The notes: generated from the letters alone by a model not told the origin. A DNA stretch of 64,000 nt from Pararhizobium polonicum (GCF_001687365.1 NZ_LGLV01000006.1:389062-453061), one strand, 5' to 3'; shown: positions 32,305-41,717, numbered from the stretch's first letter. Numbers and translations are program-made.

Positions 32305-34455
32305 TCACCACTTGTATTTCAGACCTGCCAGAGCGGTCCGGCCGTTTCCGTACTGGCAATAATATTCGGAACTGCAAGAGGAGTAATATTCCTTGTCGAA
32401 CAGGTTGGTGACGTTCAGCGTCGCCTGAAGCCCCTTCAGATTTGGATTCTTGACACCAAAATCATAGCGCAATGCGGTGTCGAGCAACGTATATCCGTCG
32501 GCCTTCACCGTATTGGCATCATCACTGTAGCTGGACCCGACGAAACGCACGCCACCACCGATGCTCAGTCCTTCCAGCGCGCCGGAATCGATCGTGTAAT
32601 TTGCCCAGAGCGAACCATAATAGCGTGGCACGGCTTGCGGACGGTTGCCTATGATGGATGCAATGCCGGATTCGGAAACCTCTGTGTCGAGCAGGGAAAG
32701 TGCGGCAATCAGTTCGACATTGCTGGCAAGATTTCCTCTCGCTTCGAATTCGAGGCCGCGAGAATGAATCTCGCCCTGCTGTTCGTTCGCGAGCTTCGAG
32801 GCGTTGTAGTAAACGACGTTTTGCTGGCGGATATCGAAAGCGGAGAGCGTGAAGAGGGCATCCAGCCCTGGTGGCTGATACTTGATGCCCACTTCATATT
32901 GTTGCGCTTCCGTTGGCTTGAACGGGCGGCCAACCGCGTCCGTGCTGGTGGACGGTTCGAATGAGGTGGAGTAGCTGGCATAGGGCGCTATGCCGTTATC
33001 GAACAGATAGAGCAGGCCCGCGCGATAGCTGGTCGCCGTATCCGAGCGTTCAGATGAAGTTCTGCTGAGGAGATTGTCGGCATCCTGATCCGCCCAGTCT
33101 TGACGAATTCCAAAAACGCCACGAAGACCGCCGAGTTCGATCTGGTCCTGCACGTAGATGCCGGTCTGGCGAAGCGACTGGTTGGTGTTGGTGAACGTCA
33201 TGAACGGACCGACTGGCTGGCCATAGACGGGGTTGGTGACATCAAGTGGCGTGGCACCGCCTATCAGATATTGCCAGCTGCTGCTGGAGTGCTGGAGGTC
33301 TATGCCTGTGAGAAGCGTATGCTCGACAGCGCCCGTTTCGAAACTGAACTCGGCCTGGTTGTCGAAGGAAAAACCTGACACGTCCTCGATAGAATGAACA
33401 GCCCAGCGGGGAATGATGCCTGCATTCGACATCTGCCCGTTCATCTGAAGGGAGCGCATGTCGGCTTCCACGCCCGTATACCGGAAGTTGGACCGGATCG
33501 TTACCCGCTCATCGAACGTGTGCTCAAACTGGTAGCCTATTCCGTATTGCTCGCGTTCGAAGCTGTCATATGCCGGATCTCCGACATTGAAATCGCGGCC
33601 GAGGTAACCGGCTAAGCCGGACGGCGCGAGAAATTTCGGATAGAGCGAATTGAAGTAGCCCCCGTCCGGATCGCGTTGGTAGTAGCCAGAGATCAGCAAC
33701 GAGGTATCGGCGTCCGGCTGCCATTTCAGGGATGGCGTGATACCGAAACGCTTCTCATCAACGTTGTCATAGCGGGCGCCGGAGGAACGGCCGACCACCC
33801 CAAGTCCATACTGCAAGGTGCCATCGGATGTGAGCGGTCCGGTGGAGTAAAGTCCGCTCTGAACCCGCCGGTCACTTCCAGCCTCAAGCCGCACCTCGTT
33901 TGACTGGACGTCGGATGGCGTCCGGCTGACCTGGTTGACGAGACCGCCGGGGCTGACCTGGCCATAGAGAAGCGCGGACGGTCCTTTCAACACATCCACA
34001 TGATCCAGGAAGAACGGATCGATAGAGGGCGTGGCGAAGGCCTGTCCACGCTGCAATTTTAGGCCATCGAGATAATTGACGTAGCTGGTTGCCGTCCCGA
34101 ATGCGCCAAAGCCGCGCAGAAATACGGAGTCATAGCGGGAATTCGAATCCCTGTCTGAGAGAACGCCGGCGGTATAGCGCAGGGCTTCTCCGACCGTCTG
34201 AGGGTTCTGGTCATCGATCTGCTTGCGCGTGATGGTCGTTATGGATTGTGGCGTCTCCGCGACAGGTGTCGCTGTTTTGGTCGCGGATCTTGCCGTTTTG
34301 ACGAGAACGCTGGCTGACGTATCGTCGGTTGCGCCCTCGCCTTGGACGACAATTGGTGCCAGTTGCGTGCTCTGCTCCTGAGCCCAGGCTTGCGTGACGG
34401 CCAGGAGAAAGGTTGATGCCGTCAGGATGTGTTTTGCGGAAAGGCGGTGCTTCAC
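32305..34455 (-). CDS. TonB-dependent siderophore receptor
   Basis: Outer-membrane receptor of 716 residues. Signal peptide to about residue 25 (TQAWA-QE), TonB-box-like region LAPIVVQGE, plug domain with TPQSITTITRKQIDDQNPQT and VDVLKGPSALLYGQ, and a barrel ending ALAGLKYKW. The start is a GTG at 34455 with GGGGG upstream. Barrel phrases such as DNGIAPYASYSTSFEPS and KPTEAQQYEVGIKYQPPG place it in the FhuA/FoxA-like siderophore receptor group, and it is clearly related to the receptor at 1490-3682. It heads the operon with a binding protein and reductase and is divergent from a TetR regulator. Confidence 0.9.
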   Translation of the reverse strand: MKHRLSAKHILTASTFLLAVTQAWAQEQSTQLAPIVVQGEGATDDTSASVLVKTARSATKTATPVAETPQSITTITRKQIDDQNPQTVGEALRYTAGVLSDRDSNSRYDSVFLRGFGAFGTATSYVNYLDGLKLQRGQAFATPSIDPFFLDHVDVLKGPSALLYGQVSPGGLVNQVSRTPSDVQSNEVRLEAGSDRRVQSGLYSTGPLTSDGTLQYGLGVVGRSSGARYDNVDEKRFGITPSLKWQPDADTSLLISGYYQRDPDGGYFNSLYPKFLAPSGLAGYLGRDFNVGDPAYDSFEREQYGIGYQFEHTFDERVTIRSNFRYTGVEADMRSLQMNGQMSNAGIIPRWAVHSIEDVSGFSFDNQAEFSFETGAVEHTLLTGIDLQHSSSSWQYLIGGATPLDVTNPVYGQPVGPFMTFTNTNQSLRQTGIYVQDQIELGGLRGVFGIRQDWADQDADNLLSRTSSERSDTATSYRAGLLYLFDNGIAPYASYSTSFEPSTSTDAVGRPFKPTEAQQYEVGIKYQPPGLDALFTLSAFDIRQQNVVYYNASKLANEQQGEIHSRGLEFEARGNLASNVELIAALSLLDTEVSESGIASIIGNRPQAVPRYYGSLWANYTIDSGALEGLSIGGGVRFVGSSYSDDANTVKADGYTLLDTALRYDFGVKNPNLKGLQATLNVTNLFDKEYYSSCSSEYYCQYGNGRTALAGLKYKW

Positions 34456-34508
34456 GAATTGCCCCCATGGTCGAAGCTTGCGATGTCTGGTAGGCTCATA
34501 ATCAAACG

Positions 34509-34517
34509 GGACCGTCC
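34509..34517. promoter_or_regulatory. Short palindrome in the receptor/TetR divergent region
   Basis: GGAC-C-GTCC forms a small perfect palindrome between the divergent receptor and tetR genes, about 55 bases upstream of the receptor start. It is a candidate TetR operator core, but at nine bases it could be chance. Confidence 0.3.
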
Positions 34518-34611
34518 TGTCCAGTTAATATGAGAGTCTGTGTCAACTTTGATGTTGGCAATTCCGACGGAGGTATTCAGAGAGGTGGTGAACAGAGCAA
34601 TGGGAGAGAGA

Positions 34612-35265
34612 ATGGCATCGAGAAAGTCGGAAATGATCGTCAGATCAGGTCGCCCTCCCAAGGAAATGCAGAATGCCGCGGCGGAAAGGATCATCGAAAC
34701 GGCGACGGAGCTGTTTGCCAAGAGGGGGTTCGCCGGCACGTCAATGGAGCAAGTCGCTTCGCATTGCGGAGCAGGCAAGGACACCGTCTACAGACGCTTC
34801 CCTTCGAAGGTGGCTTTGTTTGAGGCTGTGGTTGAAAACGCTCACAAGCGTGCCGTCGCACGGCTCAAGGACTTGCCTCACGCTGACGGAAACGCTCTGG
34901 AGCGGCTGCGAGCCCTTATGTGTGAACTTCTGCACATCAACATGGAACCCGATCTGATCGCATTCAAGCGCATCACCTTCAGCGAAGCCGTCGTATTCGA
35001 GAAGAGGGGGCCGATACCGCCTCAACCTGACCCGATCATGGGCCGATTAATTGACGCCGTTTATGAGGCGCAGCAGGACGGCGCGATCGGCGGCGGCGAC
35101 GCCGGTTCGATCGCCAGCCACCTGATTCACTGTCTTGTCGCACTCCCGACCTCCGTCGCCATGATGGGAGGTGATCAGTTCAAGGAAGCGCACGCCATCG
35201 ATGTGCATTTCGAGAATACGTGGAATTGGCTCATCAAGGGTGTCGCGAAGCAGCACCGGACTTAG
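34612..35265 (+). CDS. TetR-family transcriptional regulator
   Basis: Regulator of about 217 residues. The DNA-binding helix-turn-helix covers AAERIIETATELFAKRGFAGTSMEQVASHCGAGKDTVYRRFPSK, typical of TetR proteins; the C-terminal ligand domain resembles the AefR/RutR-like class with no clear ligand signature. ATG 34612 follows GGGAGAG and precedes the basic leader; an ATG at 34633 would also give a complete domain. It is divergent from the TonB receptor operon and probably represses it or itself. Confidence 0.85.
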   Translation: MASRKSEMIVRSGRPPKEMQNAAAERIIETATELFAKRGFAGTSMEQVASHCGAGKDTVYRRFPSKVALFEAVVENAHKRAVARLKDLPHADGNALERLRALMCELLHINMEPDLIAFKRITFSEAVVFEKRGPIPPQPDPIMGRLIDAVYEAQQDGAIGGGDAGSIASHLIHCLVALPTSVAMMGGDQFKEAHAIDVHFENTWNWLIKGVAKQHRT

Positions 35266-35362
35266 CCCGGTGCTGCGATCTATGCTTCGGGTGGGCACGG
35301 TACGTTAACCTGTCGGCTTGGCGAAAATGCTGCTACGAGCGGCGGGATGAGATGCGGATAGG

Positions 35363-35518
35363 ATGGTTCATCCCCGCGATGAGCTTCATCAGGTTGCGAA
35401 CCTCACTGCGGGCGGCGTGCTGAGCATACGGATCGCCGAAAACATTCCCTTGTCTGATGCAGCACTCGAATACATCAAAGCCGGGCACAGTCCGGGGAAA
35501 ATCCTCCTCCGTCCCTGA
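35363..35518 (+). pseudogene. C-terminal fragment of a quinone oxidoreductase-like gene
   Basis: This short open stretch encodes about 51 residues beginning MVHPRDELHQVANL and ending KAGHSPGKILLRP, which matches the tail of medium-chain NADPH:quinone oxidoreductase/alcohol dehydrogenase proteins, where the GH.PGKI phrase is standard. No cofactor-binding domain precedes it, so it is a leftover fragment. It lies in a 570-base gap (35266-35838) that otherwise holds only a promoter region. Confidence 0.65.
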
Positions 35519-35663
35519 ACCGGGCCGCCGATCTCCCAAGGCAGAACGCCTCATAACTGACCAGGGTGCGCTAACGTCTGGGGAGAGCGGCAGCTGCACC
35601 ATCTTGTTCTGCCCCCAAAATGCAATGGGAAAATCCATGCGGCACCGCATGAGAACTTCCCTA

Positions 35664-35694
35664 TTGACAATACACAATTACATTTGGCAAATGT
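35664..35694 (+). promoter_or_regulatory. Promoter and SorC-type operator of the sugar transport operon
   Basis: A consensus TTGACA at 35664-35669 is followed by the perfect palindrome ACATTTG-G-CAAATGT at 35680-35694, placed over the expected -10 region. Its core ATTTGGCAAAT fits the pattern RTTTGNCAAAY also found before the sorC/aldolase genes, so it is the likely repression site for the permease operon. Confidence 0.6.
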
Positions 35695-35838
35695 CACGAC
35701 CGGCGCGAAGGCGCTGGTGATCGCTGGGGTGGGGTCTGGAGGACCTGCCTGAAATTTGTCAGATGCAGCCTTCCGATCGGTGAAATCGGGCGCGGCAGAT
35801 GTCAGTTTGCGATTTCGCCAAGTGTGGAGGATTGTGTC

Positions 35839-36825
35839 TTGCAGTTTCGCGTTGATCGCCAATTGGGCTTTTTGGCTATTGTCAATATTGCGGTTCTGGT
35901 CGGCGGCGGCGTCCTGGTGGGGGCAAGCTTCCTGGATATCTACAATCTCCAGTCCATGGCTTCCCAAGTTCCCGAACTCGGGCTCCTGGCGCTCGGTATC
36001 ATGCTGGCGATGATCTCAGGCAATGGGGGCATCGATCTGTCCGGCATCGCTCTTGCCAACCTGTCGGGCGTCTTTGCTTACATCGTTGTTCGTGATCACG
36101 TTTCGGCGGATGATGCGCCGCTGCTGTTCAGCTGGGCTTTCGCTGGCGTGGCATTGCTGGTCGGCCTTGCCGGTGGCATGCTCAACGGCCTGCTGGTGGC
36201 GCGCGCTGGGCTCACGCCGATCATTGCAACTCTTGGCACTCAGCTGTTCTTTACCGGCCTTGCAGTGGCCCTGACCAATGGTTCGGCCCTCGGCCTCGGT
36301 TATATCGAGCCGCTCGATAATTTTGGCAATACGCCGATGCTCGGCGTGCCGCAATGTTTCGCTCTTTTCCTCGTTGTCGCTCTCGTTCTCGGCGTTGTCC
36401 TGCGCTTCAGTCCATTTGGCCTGCGCCTGCTTCTGCTGGGCAGCAATGCCAAGGCGGCGCGTTTTGCCGGCATTCCGGAAAAGCGTATTCTGTTCGTGAC
36501 CTACACGGCCTGCGGTGTGCTTGCTTCCGTCGCCGGTATCGTCATCGCTGCTCGGACATCGAGCGTGAAGTGGGACTACGGCAGTTCCTATGTTCTCATC
36601 GCCATTCTGATCGCCGTCATGGCCGGTGTTCGCCCGGAAGGTGGCTATGGCCGGGTTATCTGCGTCGTGCTGTCGGCCACGGCACTGCAGATGCTGTCGA
36701 GCCTTTTCAACTTCATGGACATTTCCAATTTCTTCCGCGACCTCGCCTGGGGTGTCCTGCTTCTCGTCTTTCTAGCCCAGGCGGAGTTTGACCCGAAGGC
36801 CTGGTTCAGGACCTTGCGCGGCTGA
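35839..36825 (+). CDS. Sugar ABC transporter permease (RbsC/LsrC-like)
   Basis: Inner-membrane permease of about 328 residues with eight to ten hydrophobic segments, of the BPD_transp_2 family. Features include GIMLAMISGNGGIDLSG near residue 50 (the conserved motif of ribose-type permeases), MLNGLLVARAGLTPIIATLGTQ, and LGSNAKAARFAGIP in the ATPase-contact loop. The start is probably a TTG at 35839, because GGAGG lies eight bases upstream; a GTG at 35824 overlaps that ribosome site and is less likely. It is the first gene of the sugar operon, with a second permease at its end, as in LsrC/LsrD-type importers. Confidence 0.86.
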   Translation: MQFRVDRQLGFLAIVNIAVLVGGGVLVGASFLDIYNLQSMASQVPELGLLALGIMLAMISGNGGIDLSGIALANLSGVFAYIVVRDHVSADDAPLLFSWAFAGVALLVGLAGGMLNGLLVARAGLTPIIATLGTQLFFTGLAVALTNGSALGLGYIEPLDNFGNTPMLGVPQCFALFLVVALVLGVVLRFSPFGLRLLLLGSNAKAARFAGIPEKRILFVTYTACGVLASVAGIVIAARTSSVKWDYGSSYVLIAILIAVMAGVRPEGGYGRVICVVLSATALQMLSSLFNFMDISNFFRDLAWGVLLLVFLAQAEFDPKAWFRTLRG

Positions 36826-36899
36826 CCCACATTTTGGCGCCTGCGCGATGCCTTCGCGCGCCGGCTCGTGCCATGTTTGAAGGTTCTTAGGGAGGAATA

Positions 36900-37901
36900 A
36901 TGACTATTATCCGCAAACTCGCCGCCTGCACGGTTGCTCTGGGGGCATTGGTAACGGCGACCGCCGTTATCGCCGAAGAAAAGCCGAGCATCGTCACCGT
37001 GGTGAAGGTGACTGGTGAAAACTGGTTCACGCGCATGGAGGAAGGTGTCGTTGCCTATGGCAAGGACAATGCCGATGTCACCACAAGCCAGATCGGACCT
37101 GCCAAGGCAGACGCCGCCCAGCAGGCCCGTCTGATCGAGGATCTGGTTGCCAAAAAGGTCAGTGCCATTGCTGTCGTTCCAATGGATGCCGCGGCACTCG
37201 AAGGCGTTCTGAAACGCGCAGCACAGCGCGGCATCAAGGTCGTGACCCACGAGGCCGACAGCATGAAGAACACGCTGGTCGATATCGAAGCCTTCGACAA
37301 CAAGGTATTCGGTGCGCGTTTCAACGAAAAGATTGCCGAGTGCATGGGTAAATCCGGCAAGTGGACGTCCTTCGTGGGTTCGCTCGGCAGCCTGACCCAT
37401 GTCCAGTGGGCTGACGGTGGCGCAGAAAATGCCAAGAAGTACCCGGAAATGGAGCTGGTGTCCGAGAAGAACGAATCCTTCAACGACGCCAACAAGGCCT
37501 ACGAAAAGGCGCGCGAAATCCTGCGCAAATACCCCGACATCAAGGGCTTCCAGGGTGGGTCGGCCGTTGACGTGATCGGCATTGGCCGTGCTGTCGAGGA
37601 AGCTGGCCTGCAGGACAAGACATGCGTGTTCGGTATTGGCCTGCCGAAGGACACCGGTTCCTACCTTGAATCAGGCGCCGTCGACGGCATCAGCTTCTGG
37701 GATCCGAAGGATGCAGGCTTCGTGATGAACAAGGTCGCCGACATGGTTCTGAAGGGCGAAGAGATCAAGGACGGTATGGATCTCGGCGTTCCTGGCTATG
37801 AGAAGGTCACCGTCAAAAAGGGCGCCGGTGAGGGCGTGATCCTGGTTGGCCAGGCCTGGGTCGATGTCAACAAGTCGAACTACTCGCAGTATCCGTTCTG
37901 A
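36900..37901 (+). CDS. Sugar ABC transporter substrate-binding protein, LsrB/RhaS-like
   Basis: Periplasmic binding protein of 333 residues with a Sec signal peptide ending at VIA-EE. The mature part starts SIVTVVKVTGENWFTRMEEG and shows LIEDLVAKKVSAIAVVPMDAAALEGVLKRAAQRGIKVVTHEAD, typical of the pentose/AI-2 binding group, and IGLPKDTGSYLESGAVDGISFWDP. A GGGAGGAATA site precedes ATG 36900. Proteins of this branch are often labelled autoinducer-2 binding, but the linked PfkB kinase and aldolase fit a carbon source better. The gene is followed by a very stable hairpin that probably raises its expression over the membrane components. Confidence 0.87.
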   Translation: MTIIRKLAACTVALGALVTATAVIAEEKPSIVTVVKVTGENWFTRMEEGVVAYGKDNADVTTSQIGPAKADAAQQARLIEDLVAKKVSAIAVVPMDAAALEGVLKRAAQRGIKVVTHEADSMKNTLVDIEAFDNKVFGARFNEKIAECMGKSGKWTSFVGSLGSLTHVQWADGGAENAKKYPEMELVSEKNESFNDANKAYEKAREILRKYPDIKGFQGGSAVDVIGIGRAVEEAGLQDKTCVFGIGLPKDTGSYLESGAVDGISFWDPKDAGFVMNKVADMVLKGEEIKDGMDLGVPGYEKVTVKKGAGEGVILVGQAWVDVNKSNYSQYPF

Positions 37902-37914
37902 TCGAACGCTGTTG

Positions 37915-37951
37915 TGCAACGCCGGGCTTCATGATGAAGCCCGGCGTTGCA
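37915..37951 (+). promoter_or_regulatory. Perfect 18-base inverted repeat between binding-protein and ATPase genes
   Basis: Arms at 37915-37932 (TGCAACGCCGGGCTTCAT) and 37934-37951 are exact complements around a single central G. It lies 14 bases after the binding-protein stop and 40 bases before the ATPase start. With no T tract, it looks like an mRNA-protecting stem-loop or attenuating structure favouring the binding protein. Confidence 0.75.
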
Positions 37952-37991
37952 ATCGAGTGTTCGAGGAATGTCTCTTCATCAGGATCGTGCC

Positions 37992-39575
37992 ATGCAGCTC
38001 AAATCCACGGACGCCTCTCATCCCGATACGGGGCCGTCGAAAGCCGCGATTCCCTTTCTGGAAATCCGTGACGTCCAGAAGAGTTTTGGCGGTGTCCGGG
38101 CTTTGAAAGGCGTCAGCTTTGCCATCGAACCCGGCCAGATTTATCATCTCATGGGCGAGAATGGCTGCGGCAAGAGCACGCTCATCAAAATTCTCTCGGG
38201 TGCGCAGCCGGCGGACAAGGGTGAGTTGCTGATCGATGGAAAACCGCTCGGCAAACTGACGCCGGTGGCGGCGCTGGCTGCCGGCATCGAGACCGTCTAT
38301 CAAGACCTGTCGCTGCTGCCCAATCTCTCGGTTGCGGAAAATGTCGGTTTGACCCAGCAACTCGTCGCCTCTGCCGGAAAGCTCGCGCGCCGTCTCGATC
38401 TTGGCAGGATGCGCCAGACGGCGGAACGGGCATTGACAGCCGTCAACCTGCCGACAAACCGGCTATTCCTTTCGACACGCACCGATGAACTGCCGATTGC
38501 GACGCGCCAGCTGATCGCTATCGCCCGGGCCATTGCGTCGGATGCCAGGCTGGTCATCATGGACGAGCCGACCACCGCCCTGACCAAACGGGAAGTGGAC
38601 AACCTCATCGGCGTGGTCGATCGTCTGCGCGCCAAGGGCGTCGCGGTGCTGTTCGTCACCCACAAGCTCGACGAATGCAAGTCGATCGGTGGTCGCGCCG
38701 TGATCATGCGCGATGGTCTCAAGGTTGCTGAATGCGATATTGCCGATCACAGCAAGACGGAACTGGCCTTCTGGATGACCGGCAAGGTGCTGGACGAGGC
38801 GCGCTATCGCGACCAGCCGGCATTGGGGGACGATCTCCTGGCCGTCGACAAGCTATCGCGGCGCGACGGTTTCACCGATGTTTCCTTCACCATGCGGCGC
38901 GGCGAGGTGATTGGCATCACCGGCCTGTTGGACTCCGGACGCAACGAACTTGCGCTGGCCATGGCCGGCGTCATTCCTGCGGACACCGGCCGCATTCGCC
39001 TCAATGGCGCTGACGTGACGCCGAAAACGCCCGCCGCCGCGATCGCCGCGGGCATCGGCTATGTGCCGGAAGACCGTCTTTCGGAAGGGCTGTTTCTGGA
39101 AAAATCGATCCAAGAAAACATCGTCATGCCGGTGCTGGACCGGTTGCGCAACGTGTTCGGCATCGTCGATGGGCGCCGCAGCCGCGAACTGGCGGAGCGC
39201 ACCATTGCGGATCTGCAGGTGGCGACGCCGGATGTTGCCAATCGAGTTCAGTCCCTGTCCGGGGGCAATCAGCAACGCGTCCTGATCGGCCGATGGCTGA
39301 CGATCAATCCGAAGCTATTGATCCTGCACGGCCCGACCGTCGGTGTCGATGTGGGATCCAAGGATACGATTTTCCGGATCATTCAACGCCTTGCGGACGA
39401 AGGTATGGGGGTCGTGATCATCAGCGACGACCTGCCGGAGCTTCTGCAAAACTGCGACCGGATCATGGTGATGTGCAAGGGCAGCGTGGTCGAGACCTTC
39501 GAGGCCGAGGGGCTTGTCGAGGAGACGCTTTACCGCGCGCTGGTTCAAGAGACGACTGCAAGGACAGGGCAATGA
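37992..39575 (+). CDS. Sugar ABC transporter ATP-binding protein with two nucleotide domains
   Basis: Tandem ATPase of 527 residues (RbsA/LsrA type). The first domain has Walker A GENGCGKST near residue 56 and Walker B VIMDEPTTAL; its signature is degenerate (LPIATRQLIAIARAI). The second has a degraded Walker A-like GLLDSGRNEL but an intact signature LSGGNQQR and VGVDVGSKD. This uneven arrangement is usual for ribose-type double ATPases. ATG 37992 with AGGA seven bases upstream is preferred over earlier in-frame starts, which would run through the hairpin. Its stop overlaps the next permease start by four bases (ATGA). Confidence 0.9.
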   Translation: MQLKSTDASHPDTGPSKAAIPFLEIRDVQKSFGGVRALKGVSFAIEPGQIYHLMGENGCGKSTLIKILSGAQPADKGELLIDGKPLGKLTPVAALAAGIETVYQDLSLLPNLSVAENVGLTQQLVASAGKLARRLDLGRMRQTAERALTAVNLPTNRLFLSTRTDELPIATRQLIAIARAIASDARLVIMDEPTTALTKREVDNLIGVVDRLRAKGVAVLFVTHKLDECKSIGGRAVIMRDGLKVAECDIADHSKTELAFWMTGKVLDEARYRDQPALGDDLLAVDKLSRRDGFTDVSFTMRRGEVIGITGLLDSGRNELALAMAGVIPADTGRIRLNGADVTPKTPAAAIAAGIGYVPEDRLSEGLFLEKSIQENIVMPVLDRLRNVFGIVDGRRSRELAERTIADLQVATPDVANRVQSLSGGNQQRVLIGRWLTINPKLLILHGPTVGVDVGSKDTIFRIIQRLADEGMGVVIISDDLPELLQNCDRIMVMCKGSVVETFEAEGLVEETLYRALVQETTARTGQ

Positions 39576-40606
39576 CCGACGTGACTTCAACTGCAACCGT
39601 TCCGGCGCCGGTCGGCAAGCCGTCTGCCGCCGGCATCTGGCACTGGCTGCTACGTCATCCGCCGGTCTTTACATTGATCATGATCGTGCTGGTCTGCGTG
39701 GTGGTCGGCACGATCAATCCGGATTTCTGGCAGGTTGCAAACCTGTTCGACATCCTGCGCGCCTCCACGGTGCGCGGCCTGTTTGCACTGGGCGTGCTGG
39801 TGGTGTTGGCATCGGGCGGCATCGACGTTTCCTTCACGGCCATTGCGGCTTTCGTGATGTATTCCGTCACCATGCTGGTCACCAACTGGATTCCGGACAT
39901 GCCGATGCCGGTCATTCTGGTGCTGGCTGCGACGGGAGGCGCCTGTTTCGGCGCCCTCAACGGACTTCTCGTTCATTCGCTACGGGCGCCGTCGCTGATC
40001 GTGACGATCGGCACGCAATATGTCATCCGCAGTTTCCTGCTGACCTTTGTCGGCACAGCATTGTTCATGAATATCCCGGTTTCGATGGAAACTTTCGGCA
40101 AGCTGGCGCTGTTCACCCATCACAGCGCCAATGGCATGATCTCCGTGCTCCCGGCTTCGGTGCTGGTTCTGCTTGTCGCTGCCGTGATCACGTGGTGGAT
40201 CTTGCAGCGGACGCTGATTGGCCGCGCTGTCTATGCTGTTGGCGGCAGTCCCGGTATCGCCGAGCGGCTCGGCTACAATCTGCGCGTCGTTCATGTCTTC
40301 GTCTTTGCGTATGCAGGGCTTCTGGCTGGCATCGCCGGGATCATGCACGTGTCGAGCAACCGCCTGGCAAACCCTTTCGATCTTGCCGGAACCGAACTTG
40401 AGATCATCGCGGCCGTTGTTCTGGGCGGAGCGCGGATCACGGGCGGGTCGGGAAGCGTCATTGGCACGATGCTCGGGGTGGTGCTGATCACGTTGGTCAG
40501 CAATGTGCTGATTCTAGTCGGGATTCCCAGCACGTGGCAGCTCGTGATCGTCGGTATCTTCATCGTTCTTGCTGGCACCGTGTTTTCGCTACGCCCCCGG
40601 CGCTAA
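39572..40606 (+). CDS. Sugar ABC transporter permease (RbsC/LsrD-like)
   Basis: Second inner-membrane permease, 344 residues, of the same family as the one at 35839. It shows GVLVVLASGGIDVSF near residue 75, LNGLLVHSLRAPSLIVTIGT, YAVGGSPGIAERLGYN in the coupling loop and GGARITGGSGSVIGTMLGV near the end, all standard for ribose-type permeases. The ATG at 39572 overlaps the ATPase stop. Together with the first permease it probably forms a heterodimeric channel, as in AI-2 and some pentose importers. Confidence 0.9.
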   Translation: MTDVTSTATVPAPVGKPSAAGIWHWLLRHPPVFTLIMIVLVCVVVGTINPDFWQVANLFDILRASTVRGLFALGVLVVLASGGIDVSFTAIAAFVMYSVTMLVTNWIPDMPMPVILVLAATGGACFGALNGLLVHSLRAPSLIVTIGTQYVIRSFLLTFVGTALFMNIPVSMETFGKLALFTHHSANGMISVLPASVLVLLVAAVITWWILQRTLIGRAVYAVGGSPGIAERLGYNLRVVHVFVFAYAGLLAGIAGIMHVSSNRLANPFDLAGTELEIIAAVVLGGARITGGSGSVIGTMLGVVLITLVSNVLILVGIPSTWQLVIVGIFIVLAGTVFSLRPRR

Positions 40607-40699
40607 TTGACCGGAATGGCTTATGTGCTCGGCTTCCGAGGGCCGTGGGCAGGATAAGAGGTCCCTCGGGAGACAGATTTCATCAGGGAGGTTAAGTGC

Positions 40700-41647
40700 A
40701 TGGTGCACGACGTATCCGTAATCGGACTTTACATTCTCGATATTCTCGGCCGGCCGGTCGACCGCATTCCGGCGGGGGGCAATGTCGAGTTCATCGACGA
40801 GATTCGTCTGACCGTTGCCGGTACCGCCGGCGGCACGGTGGTGGATCTGGCAAAGCTGGGGCTCAACTGCCTGGCCGTCGGCGCTGTTGGCGACGATGAA
40901 AAAGCAGATTTCGTTCTGGCCACGCTGGATCGTTTCGGCATCGACAGAACCGAAATGCAGCGCATCCCCGGCGTGCCGACATCTGCGACCATCCTCAACA
41001 TCCGCCGCAATGGCGAAAGGCCTGCTCTGCACGTGCGCGGTGCATCTGGACATTTCGAGATTCCGGAAGATGCCCGCGAGCGCGTTCTGGCGCCGCCGAT
41101 CGTTCACCTCGGCGGTACCGGCCTGCTCGATCGCCTCGACGGCGAGCCGAGCCGTATTCTGCTTGAGGAAGCCAAGCGATACGGCCGGACTGTAACCTTC
41201 GACCTGCTGGGCGCGAGCGAGAAGACGCTGCCGCTCATCCGTCCGCTTTTCCCCTATATCGACTACTTCATGCCGTCAGTGGAAGAGGCGATGCTGATCT
41301 CCGGCCAGAAGACCGCTGAAGACGCCGGGCGCTTCTTCACCGATCTCGGTGTCAAGCACTGCGTGTTCACCATGGGCGGTGATGGGGTCTGCTTCATGGA
41401 TGCACAACGGAATAGCTTGAAACTGCCGGCCTTCGAGATCGATGTTGTCGATACCACCGGCTGCGGTGATGCCTTCAATGCCGGCTTCATCGCCGCGCTT
41501 CATCATAAGATGGACACAGAAACCGCGATGAAGTTTGCACAGGCGTCGGCTGCGCTGGTTGCAACCGGGCTCGGCTCGGATGCCGGGATCGTCTCGTTCG
41601 AGGGGACCTGGGATTTCATGAAGACAGCCCGCGTCAAGACCAATTGA
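40700..41647 (+). CDS. PfkB-family sugar kinase
   Basis: Carbohydrate kinase of 315 residues of the ribokinase/PfkB fold. The N-terminal substrate region has GGNVEFIDEIRLTVAGTAGGTVVDLAKLG, and the C-terminal signature DTTGCGDAFNAG at 251-262 includes the catalytic base Asp257. A strong GGGAGG precedes ATG 40700. It is downstream of the importer genes and convergent with the SorC regulator gene. It probably phosphorylates the imported sugar or sugar alcohol to give the substrate of the aldolase/SDR encoded at 43046-45094. The sugar is not identifiable from the sequence. Confidence 0.87.
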   Translation: MVHDVSVIGLYILDILGRPVDRIPAGGNVEFIDEIRLTVAGTAGGTVVDLAKLGLNCLAVGAVGDDEKADFVLATLDRFGIDRTEMQRIPGVPTSATILNIRRNGERPALHVRGASGHFEIPEDARERVLAPPIVHLGGTGLLDRLDGEPSRILLEEAKRYGRTVTFDLLGASEKTLPLIRPLFPYIDYFMPSVEEAMLISGQKTAEDAGRFFTDLGVKHCVFTMGGDGVCFMDAQRNSLKLPAFEIDVVDTTGCGDAFNAGFIAALHHKMDTETAMKFAQASAALVATGLGSDAGIVSFEGTWDFMKTARVKTN

Positions 41648-41717
41648 CACGGCACACTCCGGGAGCAAAGCCGGCCTGCTCGTTGTTTCCGGATGGAACG
41701 GCGAGCGGGCACACGGG

